A stretch of 35,087 bases of DNA from Legionella londiniensis (GCF_001467825.1 NZ_LNYK01000033.1:272931-308017); one strand, 5' to 3'. Positions 6,991 to 15,316 are shown, counted from the stretch's first letter. A program made the numbers and translations. Notes: generated from the letters alone by a model not told the origin.

Positions 6991-8580
6991 TTATCTTGGA
7001 ATTTTGATTTTTTCCCCTGTTATTTGTGAGTCCTGATCCATCAATTTTACTGGAAATACGGAAATATCCATGCCTTCAGTCAGCAAATAACGAAATTCTG
7101 CTTTTTGATAAATACTGTCAACTGCACGTAAATCCAAAAACAAGGGAATCAATTTCCCTAAAGGCTGATGGGTTGGCACAAGAAAATCTCCCGGAGCGAG
7201 CGTGATTATTCCTGGCGTAAAATCAGTATCGATATTCACTGTCGATACGTTTTGAAATAAAGGGGAATAGTTTATCCGGATGGTATTAATGCGGGGCGCC
7301 ATGGCCATGACTTGGCGCGGTGTCTCCAGTTGTTTAATCACAATGCGATGCTTTTTCAGGATATCAATGACTTTCTTTTGCGGCGCTTTGATTGCATAAG
7401 CATCTGGGATTAAGATGGTTTTTTCAATCGATACGTAATCAAAATTGGGAAAAGGCTTTTTGACAGGATGGCCGCTTGCTACATCAGTTAACGCCACTTC
7501 CCTAACAGGGTTTTGCGTATTGAGATCATAGCCATAGATTAGCCTCATTTTTTTGCCTTGAAGTTTCATTTGCTGCCTGCCATCTTTGGCAGCTCTAACG
7601 GTTTTTAAAATTGCCGGCTTCTCCTTTTGAAGTAGAGTTAAAAAACTTAAAATACTGAGCAATTGTTTTTCACTTCTAACCTTAATATTTTGAGGGGTTT
7701 CATAATAGGTTTTATTGGGGTCAAGCCTGTTTTCTACCAGCACTGAAAAAATACCCTGCATGGCACTGTAATTTCTGAGATTACTGATTTTTAATCCCCC
7801 ATGCGCTACGGGTTGATCAAGTTTCAGTATTTCACCGAGATAATGCTCGCCGGGCAGGCCTTTTTCTTCACTGATGCGAATCAATTCGGGCAGGAGTTTT
7901 TGGCCAAGCCTAAGCAAATCCGGGTCAATATTTGGATTGTTGCCTACTTCGTATTGCGCTTCAGCATTCCGGTAAAACCCTTCCTGCAAAGTTAAAATTT
8001 TCTTCATGGCTGAAGACTCGTGCAGATCAAGCAAGGCATCAATTTGAAACTGCCTTAATACATTGATAACAGCTTGTGTCTCAGGATATGCAACGCGGGT
8101 AAAATCTACGTTGATATTTCCTCCATGGGCGTTAAAACGCGAGTGCTGATCACGCCCATCCGGATTGCCGTTGGCAATGATGATAAAGTTCATGTCCGGA
8201 AGATAATGCTTCTCGTTGCCGGATAACAATTGAGCGGTAAATTTTAATAAGCCTTCGCAGCCTGACGGTTCCGTACCGTGCTGGGAACCGATTAACAAAA
8301 CGGCGAGCTTGTTATCTTGAGTTTTCCCGGTTTCGAGAAATTCTTTGTTACTGGACACCAGTAATGCTGTCATTTCACGGCCGCCGGCTGTTTTGCCAAT
8401 GGAGATGAGCTTTGCCTCTGATGATTGCTCGGCCAATTGCTGCAAAAAACGATTAATTTCCCTGGAATCAGGCAAGGATTGATAATGCCTTGCCTCCAGA
8501 GGCGTTTTGAGTACTGATGCGTGTACTGCGAAGAAAAGTCCTGTAAGAATCAAAATGAAGCTGAAACTGAATTTTTTCAT
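6991..8580 (-). CDS. secreted M14-family zinc carboxypeptidase
   Basis: From the ATG at 8580 the product is 529 aa with a typical signal peptide (MKKF, then hydrophobic residues, then AVHA near residue 21). The zinc-binding HxxE is SQHGTEPSG (H101, E104) and the third ligand is probably H187 in LLDLHESS. NPDGRDQHSRFNAHGG (139-154) is the substrate-binding region, although the usual NR pair reads differently (NVDFTR). E283 in LVENR is a good candidate general base. The C-terminal 200 residues form an extra beta-rich region. The enzyme is predicted to act in the periplasm or outside the cell on peptides or peptidoglycan fragments. A TTG three codons upstream is an alternative start, but the ATG gives the more typical signal peptide. 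Its exact substrate is unknown. Confidence 0.85.
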   Translation of the reverse strand: MKKFSFSFILILTGLFFAVHASVLKTPLEARHYQSLPDSREINRFLQQLAEQSSEAKLISIGKTAGGREMTALLVSSNKEFLETGKTQDNKLAVLLIGSQHGTEPSGCEGLLKFTAQLLSGNEKHYLPDMNFIIIANGNPDGRDQHSRFNAHGGNINVDFTRVAYPETQAVINVLRQFQIDALLDLHESSAMKKILTLQEGFYRNAEAQYEVGNNPNIDPDLLRLGQKLLPELIRISEEKGLPGEHYLGEILKLDQPVAHGGLKISNLRNYSAMQGIFSVLVENRLDPNKTYYETPQNIKVRSEKQLLSILSFLTLLQKEKPAILKTVRAAKDGRQQMKLQGKKMRLIYGYDLNTQNPVREVALTDVASGHPVKKPFPNFDYVSIEKTILIPDAYAIKAPQKKVIDILKKHRIVIKQLETPRQVMAMAPRINTIRINYSPLFQNVSTVNIDTDFTPGIITLAPGDFLVPTHQPLGKLIPLFLDLRAVDSIYQKAEFRYLLTEGMDISVFPVKLMDQDSQITGEKIKIPR

Positions 8581-8617
8581 ATTGCTCAAGTCTTTGGTTA
8601 ATATTAAGGATTATCTC

Positions 8618-8638
8618 ATGCCGATTTGGAATCGGCAT
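8618..8638. other. perfect 9-bp hairpin between two minus-strand genes
   Basis: ATGCCGATT (8618-8626) and AATCGGCAT (8630-8638) form a perfect stem with a three-base loop, with no T-run on either strand. It sits in the 68-base gap between the DUF4286 gene and the M14 gene, so it could stabilise or attenuate the transcript. Confidence 0.45.
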
Positions 8639-8648
8639 ATGCCTTTGC

Positions 8649-8987
8649 CTAAAGAAAACTATGGCGTGGCCTGATGGAAAAAAATTCATCCATGATTGCC
8701 AGCACCTTTCGCGAAGCCTGAAATTTCCCCTGAAACTGTGGTAAAGCCTTACCCCTCATTGCCTTGGCTTGATGGGTTAAATATTGATCAAGGCATGCTT
8801 CATTTTTAACGCGGTAACGCACGGAGAGCTCTATTTTTTTATAGTTATTTGTATCGATATGTTGCAATAGTTGCGCCGATTCAAAACCATCCAGTTCCAG
8901 CATTTCCTGAATATGCGGTTTTAGCCAGGTTATGAAAGCATCATATACTTCCTCTGAAATGGTTAAATTAACTTCATAAATGATCAT
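8649..8987 (-). CDS. DUF4286 family protein
   Basis: The 112-aa product begins MIIYEVNLTISEEVYDAFITWL, which is the characteristic start of the DUF4286 family (small ferredoxin-like, dimeric alpha/beta-barrel style proteins of unknown function). The pattern WL..HI..ML..DGF and YRV with LDQYL further along fits a single compact domain covering the whole protein. There is no export signal. It lies upstream of the M14 peptidase gene on the same strand, 68 bases away, separated by a hairpin, so co-transcription is possible but not shown. No catalytic residues are evident. Confidence 0.8.
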   Translation of the reverse strand: MIIYEVNLTISEEVYDAFITWLKPHIQEMLELDGFESAQLLQHIDTNNYKKIELSVRYRVKNEACLDQYLTHQAKAMRGKALPQFQGKFQASRKVLAIMDEFFSIRPRHSFL

Positions 8988-9304
8988 GTTTTGCTCGGCA
9001 ATATGCGCAGATTACAATTGAAGCACATTGGAAAAAAAACGCAATGCCTAACGAAAAAAGCAGTTCAAAATGAATGAAGAAAAAACTTATAGGACATTCT
9101 ATAGTTTGATTAGCGAAGATAATGCCGTTACAATCCCGGTTGATTATTGCGCTTTTTTATTTAAAAACATCATTGACTTACGCCTTTGCGTTTCTCTTTT
9201 GGCGTAGCGATTGCGAGAGGCTGCCGGGTTTCGTAGGCGCCGGTTTGGCGCAAATCTTAAAAATATTCAGGGACGAGCCTGAATTTCTGAATTCGGAGGC
9301 AAGA
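8988..9304. other. 317-base intergenic region upstream of the response regulator
   Basis: It contains no confident gene. A 45-codon frame (9070-9207, starting MNEEKTYRTFYS and ending SLLA) is open but has no good ribosome-binding site. A second frame from 9122 runs in phase into the response regulator. An imperfect inverted repeat, TACGCC/GGCGTA, lies at about 9179-9206. The block probably carries divergent promoters, but I see no convincing -35/-10 pair. Confidence 0.4.
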
Positions 9305-9856
9305 ATGCAAAGAAAATCACACTATCCCCATTTGCGTATTTTAATCGTCGAAGATAATACAGTGCTTCAGAAAGTAGCCCGGCAATTGTTTAAAAATATT
9401 GGGATTAAGGAAGAAAATATCCAGTATGCTGCAAATGGCCATGAGGCGCTGGAGATTATCAAGCACAATAAGCCGTTTAATATTATCTATATGGATCATG
9501 AAATGCCTGGCATGCAGGGCGATCAGGCAACAAAATTGATTCGAGAATATGAAGAATTGAATCGGTCGCAAAAAGCCTATATTTTTACTTGTTCTGCAAC
9601 CTATCCTGGAATTTTTCCGGGAGCGAACGCAAGCTTACGCAAGCCTTTGCAGCCCAAAGCTTTAGAGCAGCTGGTGAGCAGCTATTTGAATTCAGAATGG
9701 TATAAAAAACCATCGATATCCATTTCCATCCAAAAAGGATTCTTTTCTTCTGCTTTGAAAGGATTGGCGAACAGGATTTTAAGCCCTAAATCATCTCCTA
9801 AAACCCCAGAGACCCCCGCTGATTCTTTGGAATCTTCTTCCTCATCTTCGCCATAA
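9305..9856 (+). CDS. single-domain response regulator with Ser/Pro-rich tail
   Basis: From the ATG at 9305 the product is 183 aa. Residues 9-128 are a CheY-like receiver: the acidic pair E16-D17 in LIVEDN, phosphoacceptor D64 in YMDHEMPGMQG, T95 in FTCSA and K113 in LRKPLQ are all present, so phosphorylation is expected. There is no DNA-binding or enzymatic output domain. The last 45 residues are variable and end in a Ser/Pro/Thr-rich run (SPKSSPKTPETPADSLESS and following Ser). I chose this start because of the strong GGAGG before it; an in-frame ATG at 9122 would add 61 mostly hydrophobic residues that do not resemble a domain. No histidine kinase gene is adjacent. The protein may act by protein contact or as a phosphate sink. 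Confidence 0.82.
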   Translation: MQRKSHYPHLRILIVEDNTVLQKVARQLFKNIGIKEENIQYAANGHEALEIIKHNKPFNIIYMDHEMPGMQGDQATKLIREYEELNRSQKAYIFTCSATYPGIFPGANASLRKPLQPKALEQLVSSYLNSEWYKKPSISISIQKGFFSSALKGLANRILSPKSSPKTPETPADSLESSSSSSP

Positions 9857-9862
9857 TGAGTC

Positions 9863-9896
9863 AAAACCCGGCCGCCCGCCCCATGCTGCGGCCGGG
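9863..9896 (-). terminator. GC-rich terminator of the minus-strand 235-aa gene
   Basis: CCCGGCCGC (9867-9875) and GCGGCCGGG (9888-9896) form a perfect 9-bp stem. On the minus strand it is followed by TTTT. It lies between the convergent genes ending at 9856 and 9910 and may also slow plus-strand transcription. Confidence 0.65.
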
Positions 9897-9909
9897 ACAG
9901 AATGCGCGA

Positions 9910-10617
9910 TTACTGGAATTTAAGCTTCAATTCATTGTTTTCATCTTCCTTAGGGCTCGTCTTTTTTTCCAGAGAAGGCAGGCGAAATCCACCGACCGCA
10001 TTGTAAAAATCATAGGAAGACTTAGACCAAAAAGACTGAATACTCAAAAGCGTTTCATCATAGTTATCTTTATCTTGAAGCGCATTCAGATCGTTTGCAA
10101 CCTGTTCAGCCATTTTGGCGAGGAGCATTTTTCTGGTTCCCCAGGTTTGTGAAGCGCGTGCGTGTTTATCATCACTGAGGTTTAGCTCCTTCGTTTCTTT
10201 AACTTTGCTGGTTATGGCCGTAATCAATTTGTCTATTTCAGGGTTGCTGTAATCCATAAAGCGAAGCTCTAGGCAGGCATCAAGAATTTGCTGCTCTGAT
10301 TTTTGGCACTCCTGGCTCATCTGGTAACGTTTCCAAAGTAAAGGCGCGATGACGACAGTATGGGAGACTACAAATCCGATAAAGCTTCCCGCCATGCTGT
10401 AGAGGCAGGAGCCAAGGCCAAAGCCCTCATCTGCCCATCGATATCCGGCATAAGCGCCCAATGCTGTCGCACTGATTATAGCGCCCCGTTCGGCTAATTC
10501 CTTAAAGCTATAGCGGTGGGAGGCAGAAGTAATAAGCTCTGATACCCGCGACCAGTCGATATAATAGTTGGAATAATCGGTCAGCGTATTGGCAACGGAA
10601 GAAAAAAAAGCAGGCAT
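9910..10617 (-). CDS. two-TM protein of unknown function, possible effector
   Basis: From the ATG at 10617 (preceded by AAGGAG at ideal spacing) the product is 235 aa. Residues about 37-60 and 65-92 are two Gly/Ala-rich hydrophobic segments (AIISATALGAYAGYRW and SMAGSFIGFVVSHTVVIAP) forming a likely membrane hairpin. The N-terminal part is short and polar, and the rest (about 95-235) is a helical soluble region. The C-terminus, KEDENNELKLKFQ, is acidic and then ends in alternating hydrophobic residues, a pattern like the E-block secretion signal of Dot/Icm substrates. An in-frame ATG at 10701 would add 28 residues but lacks a good site. I do not recognise a family. Membrane-hairpin effectors are known in Legionella, so that is a reasonable guess. 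Confidence 0.65.
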   Translation of the reverse strand: MPAFFSSVANTLTDYSNYYIDWSRVSELITSASHRYSFKELAERGAIISATALGAYAGYRWADEGFGLGSCLYSMAGSFIGFVVSHTVVIAPLLWKRYQMSQECQKSEQQILDACLELRFMDYSNPEIDKLITAITSKVKETKELNLSDDKHARASQTWGTRKMLLAKMAEQVANDLNALQDKDNYDETLLSIQSFWSKSSYDFYNAVGGFRLPSLEKKTSPKEDENNELKLKFQ

Positions 10618-10785
10618 GATAAAACTCCTTTTTACAAAAGAGAGCAGTTTATCCGTGTGAGGAAAAAACAGCAACTTATCTGAACGCCCGCAGATTTTCA
10701 TTTTTTACCTCATCCACCTCTTTTGAGGATTGTAATATGGATAACCCTAATTTATGATTTAACCAATAAGATAAAAGGACTTATT

Positions 10786-12153
10786 ATGCGAAAGACATGC
10801 CTCTTCTTTTTGTTTCTTTTATGGTTGCCCTGCCTGAACGCCGCTGAACCATCAAGCTATGCGCCAGTGGTCATTGACGAAGAATTTAATGCCATATATA
10901 AGCGCATGTCTTCTCAAAGGCAACAGATTAATGACAAGCAGCAGGAACTCTTAAACCGCCGTTATGATTTAAGCAATAAACCGTCGAAAGACACAAAAAT
11001 GTCTAATGGAAAAGCTATTCAGGAAGGCGTCAGGGTACGCTTGCCAGCCGGTGAAACCTGGGAATCTCTGGCTAAAATGACTCCGGAAGAAATTAAGGAA
11101 AAAGGGCTTTTCCCGCAAGGATTTTTGCCCCTGCCTCATCCGAATCAGGAAGAGGGCGGTATGGTTTTTCCAAAAATGGTGATTAAAGAGATTGACAGGC
11201 AGGAGAAGCGCGATCTCACGCGTTTTGATCTGGATTTTGACTTGCCGGAGCATTTTTTGCCGCCGTTTCCTGCGCCCATTTTTCTAACGACGCGTCCTGA
11301 TTTGGGGGATGTTTCCAAAGGCGAGCTGGTAACCATTGAAAATTATTACCGATTATTCAACGGCATTTTAAACCCCAAGCAAATTGAAGGCTTAAGGCTC
11401 CTTGTCACGCCTTTCCCGCAGCAGCAGTTTAACCAGACCAAAGACAGGCGCACCAAAACTCCTCATCGAGGCGTTGCCTGCTTTGATTGCCATGCCAATG
11501 GGCATACTAATGCAGCAACACATCTGGTAGGCGATATCCGCCCGCAGGCATTCCGTCATCGCATCGATACGCCGAGTTTGCGCGGCGTTAATATTCAGCG
11601 TTTATTTGGTTCCCAGCGTGCCCTTAAAACGGTTGAAGATTTTACTGAATTTGAGCAAAGAGCCGCTTATTTTGATGGGGATCCGGTGATTGCTACCAAA
11701 AAAGGAGTGAATATCCTGGAGCGTGGCAGCCAGGTGCATTTTATGGCGGAATTTCAGGAATTACTGGATTTCCCACCAGCGCCCAAATTGAACTGGGAAG
11801 GCAAATTAGACCCAGCCAAGGCAACTGCTGCTGAGCTTCGCGGTCAGGAATTGTTTTTTGGTAAGGCAAAATGTGCTACTTGCCACACTCCTCCCTATTA
11901 CACTGATAATTTAATGCATAATTTAAAAACAGAGCGCTTCTATAAAACGCAAACTTACAATGGCAGGACAGCAGCGGCTGATGGCCCCATTAAGACTTTT
12001 CCCTTGCGCGGCATCAAAGATTCACCACCTTACCTGCACGATGGACGCCTGTTAACCTTGGCTGACACTGTCGAATTTTTTAACCTGGTATTGCAATTAC
12101 AATTAAATGAACAGGAAAAAGAAGATTTAACCGCCTTTTTAAAAGTGCTCTAG
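10786..12153 (+). CDS. periplasmic di-haem cytochrome c peroxidase-like protein
   Basis: The 455-aa product (ATG at 10786, preceded by AAAAGGAC) has a signal peptide ending near residue 20 (CLNAAEPS). Two haem-c attachment motifs are present: CFDCH at 232-236 and CATCH at 363-367. The C-terminal block, FPLRGIKDSPPYLHDGRL (about 405-422), is typical of the cytochrome c peroxidase/MauG superfamily. Residues 21-225 are an N-terminal region not found in minimal bacterial peroxidases (about 330 aa), with a short coiled coil at 30-60. The family reduces peroxide or oxidises substrates using electrons from small cytochromes or quinols in the periplasm. No cytochrome-maturation genes are nearby. It converges on the deacetylase gene with a five-base gap. 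The superfamily is confident; the substrate is not. Confidence 0.85.
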   Translation: MRKTCLFFLFLLWLPCLNAAEPSSYAPVVIDEEFNAIYKRMSSQRQQINDKQQELLNRRYDLSNKPSKDTKMSNGKAIQEGVRVRLPAGETWESLAKMTPEEIKEKGLFPQGFLPLPHPNQEEGGMVFPKMVIKEIDRQEKRDLTRFDLDFDLPEHFLPPFPAPIFLTTRPDLGDVSKGELVTIENYYRLFNGILNPKQIEGLRLLVTPFPQQQFNQTKDRRTKTPHRGVACFDCHANGHTNAATHLVGDIRPQAFRHRIDTPSLRGVNIQRLFGSQRALKTVEDFTEFEQRAAYFDGDPVIATKKGVNILERGSQVHFMAEFQELLDFPPAPKLNWEGKLDPAKATAAELRGQELFFGKAKCATCHTPPYYTDNLMHNLKTERFYKTQTYNGRTAAADGPIKTFPLRGIKDSPPYLHDGRLLTLADTVEFFNLVLQLQLNEQEKEDLTAFLKVL

Positions 12154-12158
12154 TGCCG

Positions 12159-13073
12159 TTATTTTAGCGCTTCAAGATGAGTTTCTACACAGGCACCAAG
12201 CACATTCAGTGCATAACCGCCTTCAAGTACAGAAACAAGGCGGCCAGCACAGCTTTTTCTTGCTATCGTTTTGATTTGTTGAGTCAGCCAATGATAATCA
12301 CTTTCTATAAAGCGCAAGGTTGATATCGCATCATCTGCATGCCCGTCAAATCCTGCGGAAATCAAAATCAGTTCCGGATTAAATGCTTCGATGGCATGAA
12401 TCACTTTTTGTGAAAATTTGGCACGTAACTGGCTTCCTGTGGCCCGGGCAGGTAAGGGGAGATCAATAATATTATCTGCTTTAGGAGGGGGTATTGCAGG
12501 ATAAAGGAAATGCTCATATAAAGAACAAATCAATATTTGCTTGTGATTTTGAAAGATATCATCGGTGCCATTGCCGCGGTGGGCATCAAAATCAATAATG
12601 GCAATGCGGTTTAGCTGATGAACAGCCAAGGCATGCGCCGCGCCCACTGCTATATTATTGAAAAAACAAAACCCCATGGCACGATTGTGTTCTGCGTGAT
12701 GTCCTGGCGGCCGGATACTGCAAAAGGCGCTTTCGACTTTATTTTCAAGCACCATGTTGACTGCTTTTATCACAGCGCCGGCTGCAAGAAGTGCGGCATT
12801 AAGGGTGCCGGGATTCATCATGGTGTCTGGATCAATCCTGACAAATCCTTCTTTAGGTGAACGGTTAAAGATAGATTCGATATATTGCTTATCGTGTACG
12901 CGCTCTAATTGCGCTCGTGTAGCTTTGTGCGCAGTTTCCCAGACTAAAGAAGACTGGATTGCGCTTTGCGAAAGATTGTCATTGATGACTTGCAGGCGCT
13001 CGGGGCATTCAGGATGAAAGTCTCCCGTGTTGTGGAGCAGGCAATCCTTGTGAGTAATAAAAGCAATAGCCAT
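12159..13073 (-). CDS. histone deacetylase-family amidohydrolase
   Basis: The 304-aa product has the HDAC/acetoin-utilisation/acetylpolyamine amidohydrolase layout: HPECPERL (20-27), RPPGHHAEHNRAMGFCFFNN (121-140) with the His pair H125-H126, IIDFDAHRGNGTDDIF (159-174) with zinc ligands D163 and H165, SAGFDGH (239-245) with D243, and EGGY near the end. The usual DVHHGNG is DAHRGNG here, so the second His is replaced by Arg; zinc ligands are retained. Substrates may be acetyl-lysine, acetylpolyamines or another amide. An alternative ATG lies two codons upstream at 13079; I prefer 13073 for its spacing to GGGGTGG. It is the last gene of a four-gene minus-strand cluster, 18 bases after the ComA-like gene. 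Confidence 0.88.
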   Translation of the reverse strand: MAIAFITHKDCLLHNTGDFHPECPERLQVINDNLSQSAIQSSLVWETAHKATRAQLERVHDKQYIESIFNRSPKEGFVRIDPDTMMNPGTLNAALLAAGAVIKAVNMVLENKVESAFCSIRPPGHHAEHNRAMGFCFFNNIAVGAAHALAVHQLNRIAIIDFDAHRGNGTDDIFQNHKQILICSLYEHFLYPAIPPPKADNIIDLPLPARATGSQLRAKFSQKVIHAIEAFNPELILISAGFDGHADDAISTLRFIESDYHWLTQQIKTIARKSCAGRLVSVLEGGYALNVLGACVETHLEALK

Positions 13074-13091
13074 GATCATCCACCCCGAATA

Positions 13092-13961
13092 TTAAATGCC
13101 AGTGACCGATTTTCCTTCCCAAATCCTTCTGTCGCCCCATAGCCTCATGCGCCATGCATTAAATTCGACAATATTTTTAGAGTTCATCATCAAATTCACC
13201 TCTGGGCTGACATTCTGCAGATACCATTTAAACGTTTGCCGCGCTTCATCATCCTCTGGAGATATTTCAAACATCAGCTTTTCGTGTCCGAAGCGATCAA
13301 TCAAGGCAAAAATAACATCACTGCGCCAATCTTTTGGATTTTCAATGCCTTCTGTAATTCCCTCTGATTCAATCATCAGCATGTAAGCTCCGGCTTCAAA
13401 GAAACGCTCTCCTTCTTCAAGCAAATTATCTATCGTTTTGGAGGTCTTGAGGCGAGTTTTATAATCCAGCTCTTTCGTTCCGCCTCCTGCGCCAGACATA
13501 AGGGTAATTTCAGGTTTAGGCTTTAAGCCGATTTCTTTGATTTTTTTGACCACTTTAATTTGCAAATCGAGAGGAAAGTCTGAAGCCTTGCTGAACATGC
13601 CGCTTGAAACCTCAATCACATCAAACCCTAACTCTTTGGTTTGGCTTAAATAGCGTTCCACATTGCCTTCATCCTGGATAACAATGCGCTCGATAAAGCC
13701 GCCGGTATTCACATAGACTTGGTGTTCATGAGCAATGGAGGTAAATTGTTTTACTGTATCGATAGGCAGCAAAGATTGTGTGCCCCCGGCAAATTTAAAC
13801 CCATCAATATAATATCCCCAGGTTTCCAATAAGTTTTGTAATTCGCCTGTGGTGGTTGCCTCATAATAGGGGCCGCGAATTTCAACCAAGCCTTTTTTCC
13901 GTGGCTTCGGAGGCAGCTCCTTAAGATCCACAAATTGAAAGCTTCTAGGGTAATGATTCAT
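13092..13961 (-). CDS. ComA/Hsa32-like phosphosulfolactate synthase family protein
   Basis: The 289-aa product is a TIM-barrel of the ComA family (PF02679 type): DGFKFAGGTQSLLP (about 54-67) for substrate binding, VNTGGFIERI (about 86-95), a central GFDVIEVSSGMF, and IESEGITEG (about 199-207) are recognisable. In methanogens ComA adds sulfite to phosphoenolpyruvate for coenzyme M; the plant relative Hsa32 is linked to heat tolerance. No other coenzyme M gene is present here, so the sulfonate role is unlikely to be literal. I chose the ATG at 13961 (GGAGG upstream); longer in-frame starts run into the hydrolase gene. Its placement between a hydrolase and an HDAC-like enzyme suggests a small-metabolite or stress function. 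Confidence 0.82.
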   Translation of the reverse strand: MNHYPRSFQFVDLKELPPKPRKKGLVEIRGPYYEATTTGELQNLLETWGYYIDGFKFAGGTQSLLPIDTVKQFTSIAHEHQVYVNTGGFIERIVIQDEGNVERYLSQTKELGFDVIEVSSGMFSKASDFPLDLQIKVVKKIKEIGLKPKPEITLMSGAGGGTKELDYKTRLKTSKTIDNLLEEGERFFEAGAYMLMIESEGITEGIENPKDWRSDVIFALIDRFGHEKLMFEISPEDDEARQTFKWYLQNVSPEVNLMMNSKNIVEFNAWRMRLWGDRRIWEGKSVTGI

Positions 13962-13990
13962 TGCGTCTCGCCTCCACGGTAATTTCATGT

Positions 13991-14650
13991 TTATGAATGC
14001 AGGTATTTGATAAACCAGTCTCTGGCCAGGTTTGCGACAGTATCCAGTGTGCCTGGTTCCTCGAATAAGTGGGTTGCCCCCGGTACAATTTCGAGTTGGT
14101 TGGTGCAATGCATTTTTTCTCTGGCAGCTTCATTCATTTCAATAACCTCTTCATCCAGTTCGCCGACAATGAGCAAGGTTGGAGATTGAACCAGAGTTAA
14201 AAATTCCGCAGCTAAATCAGGCCTCCCGCCGCGTGAAACAACAGCCTTGACTATGTCTGATTTTTCTGCGGCAGCGACTAATGCCGCGCCTCCTCCTGTA
14301 CTTGAACCGAAATAACCAATTTTTAATGGAGGCAGGTTTTTTTGGCACCAGTTAGTGGCCAAAATCAGCCGCGTAGCCAGTAAGCCAATATCAAAACGCA
14401 AATGACGGGTATGGGCGTCAATCGCTTCTTCTTCTGTCGTGAGGAGATCAAACAAGAGCGTTGCAAGCCCTGCATCATTCAAATAATGGGCGACATACTG
14501 ATTGCGAGAACTAAATCGACTGCTGCCGCTGCCATGCACAAATAAAACGATTCCTTTTGACTCTTCAGGTATGCATAAAATACCTTTTAGCTCGACATCC
14601 CCTCCAGGGATAGTGATGTCATGTTCTTCGTTTGGGTGAAATGATGTCAT
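13991..14650 (-). CDS. alpha/beta hydrolase (dienelactone hydrolase-like)
   Basis: The 219-aa product carries an alpha/beta-hydrolase triad: nucleophile S117 in YFGSSTGGGAA, D166 in VGELDEEV and H194 in GATHLFEE. VLFVHGSGSSRFSSRNQ (about 35-51) is the oxyanion-hole strand. Length fits the single-domain dienelactone-hydrolase-like group. No signal peptide is seen, so it is cytoplasmic. It starts 12 bases after the phosphoribosyltransferase stop, and these two families are repeatedly found together or fused (for example in the mycobacterial dormancy regulon), suggesting a joint role. The natural substrate is unknown. Confidence 0.85.
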   Translation of the reverse strand: MTSFHPNEEHDITIPGGDVELKGILCIPEESKGIVLFVHGSGSSRFSSRNQYVAHYLNDAGLATLLFDLLTTEEEAIDAHTRHLRFDIGLLATRLILATNWCQKNLPPLKIGYFGSSTGGGAALVAAAEKSDIVKAVVSRGGRPDLAAEFLTLVQSPTLLIVGELDEEVIEMNEAAREKMHCTNQLEIVPGATHLFEEPGTLDTVANLARDWFIKYLHS

Positions 14651-14662
14651 GGTATTTCCTGC

Positions 14663-15316
14663 CTAGTCTGTGTACTTGCCGTTTTGCTTTCCCAGTAAAA
14701 CTGCCACTTCTTCATCTGTGGTTTGTGAGAAATTGTCATACCAAAGCCCCACGGCGTAAAAATTAATCGGTTTTAAAGGACAGATTATTTCATCTACTTC
14801 TTTTGCCATTTCCGCAACAGTAGATGCCGCAGCTACGGGAACTGCAAGTACAATGCGTTTCGGATTTTGTTTTTTTAACGCCTTAATCGCGGCGCGGGTT
14901 GTGGCGCCTGTTGCAATTCCATCATCAATCAATATCACTGTCTTGCCTTTTAAATCCGGAAAAGGATTCTCACCGCGGTAGTTCTCCTCACGCCGTTTCA
15001 GTTCTTTTTCTTCAGAGGCAATCACTTCACTGATTGCTCCAGGAGAAAGGTTCAATTGGGAGACAATTTCATCGTTGTAATAAGTAACGCCTCCTGAGGC
15101 GATGGCGCCCATGGCTAATTCTTCATGACCAGGTACGCCTAATTTTCTAACAATAAACACATCCATAGGGATCAAGAGTGCTTTCGCAATCTCATAGGCA
15201 ACCGGCACCCCGCCGCGCGGTAGGGCCAAAGCAATGGTATCCGGTTTGTTTTTATAAGCGCTTAAGAATTTTGCGAGTTTTTTGCCAGCGTCGTGCCGGT
15301 CGATATACTTATCCAT
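14663..15316 (-). CDS. phosphoribosyltransferase-domain protein
   Basis: The 217-aa product has the type I PRTase PRPP loop VILIDDGIATGATTR at 127-141, with the conserved acidic pair D131-D132 and the TGAT turn. ALPRGGVPVAYEIA (31-44) and VRKLGVPGHEELAMGAIA (56-73) are the other conserved loops of this stand-alone stress-associated subfamily. It is the first gene of the minus-strand cluster; the ATG lies in a short gap after a leader region. The family is not tied to a known base-salvage step and may bind or act on a nucleotide or ribose compound. Orthologues are commonly next to alpha/beta hydrolases, as here. Confidence 0.87.
   Translation of the reverse strand: MDKYIDRHDAGKKLAKFLSAYKNKPDTIALALPRGGVPVAYEIAKALLIPMDVFIVRKLGVPGHEELAMGAIASGGVTYYNDEIVSQLNLSPGAISEVIASEEKELKRREENYRGENPFPDLKGKTVILIDDGIATGATTRAAIKALKKQNPKRIVLAVPVAAASTVAEMAKEVDEIICPLKPINFYAVGLWYDNFSQTTDEEVAVLLGKQNGKYTD

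Noticed and set aside
9122-9304. N-terminal extension of the response regulator from ATG 9122
   Set aside because: The strong GGAGG lies before the ATG at 9305, and the 61 added residues do not resemble part of a receiver protein.
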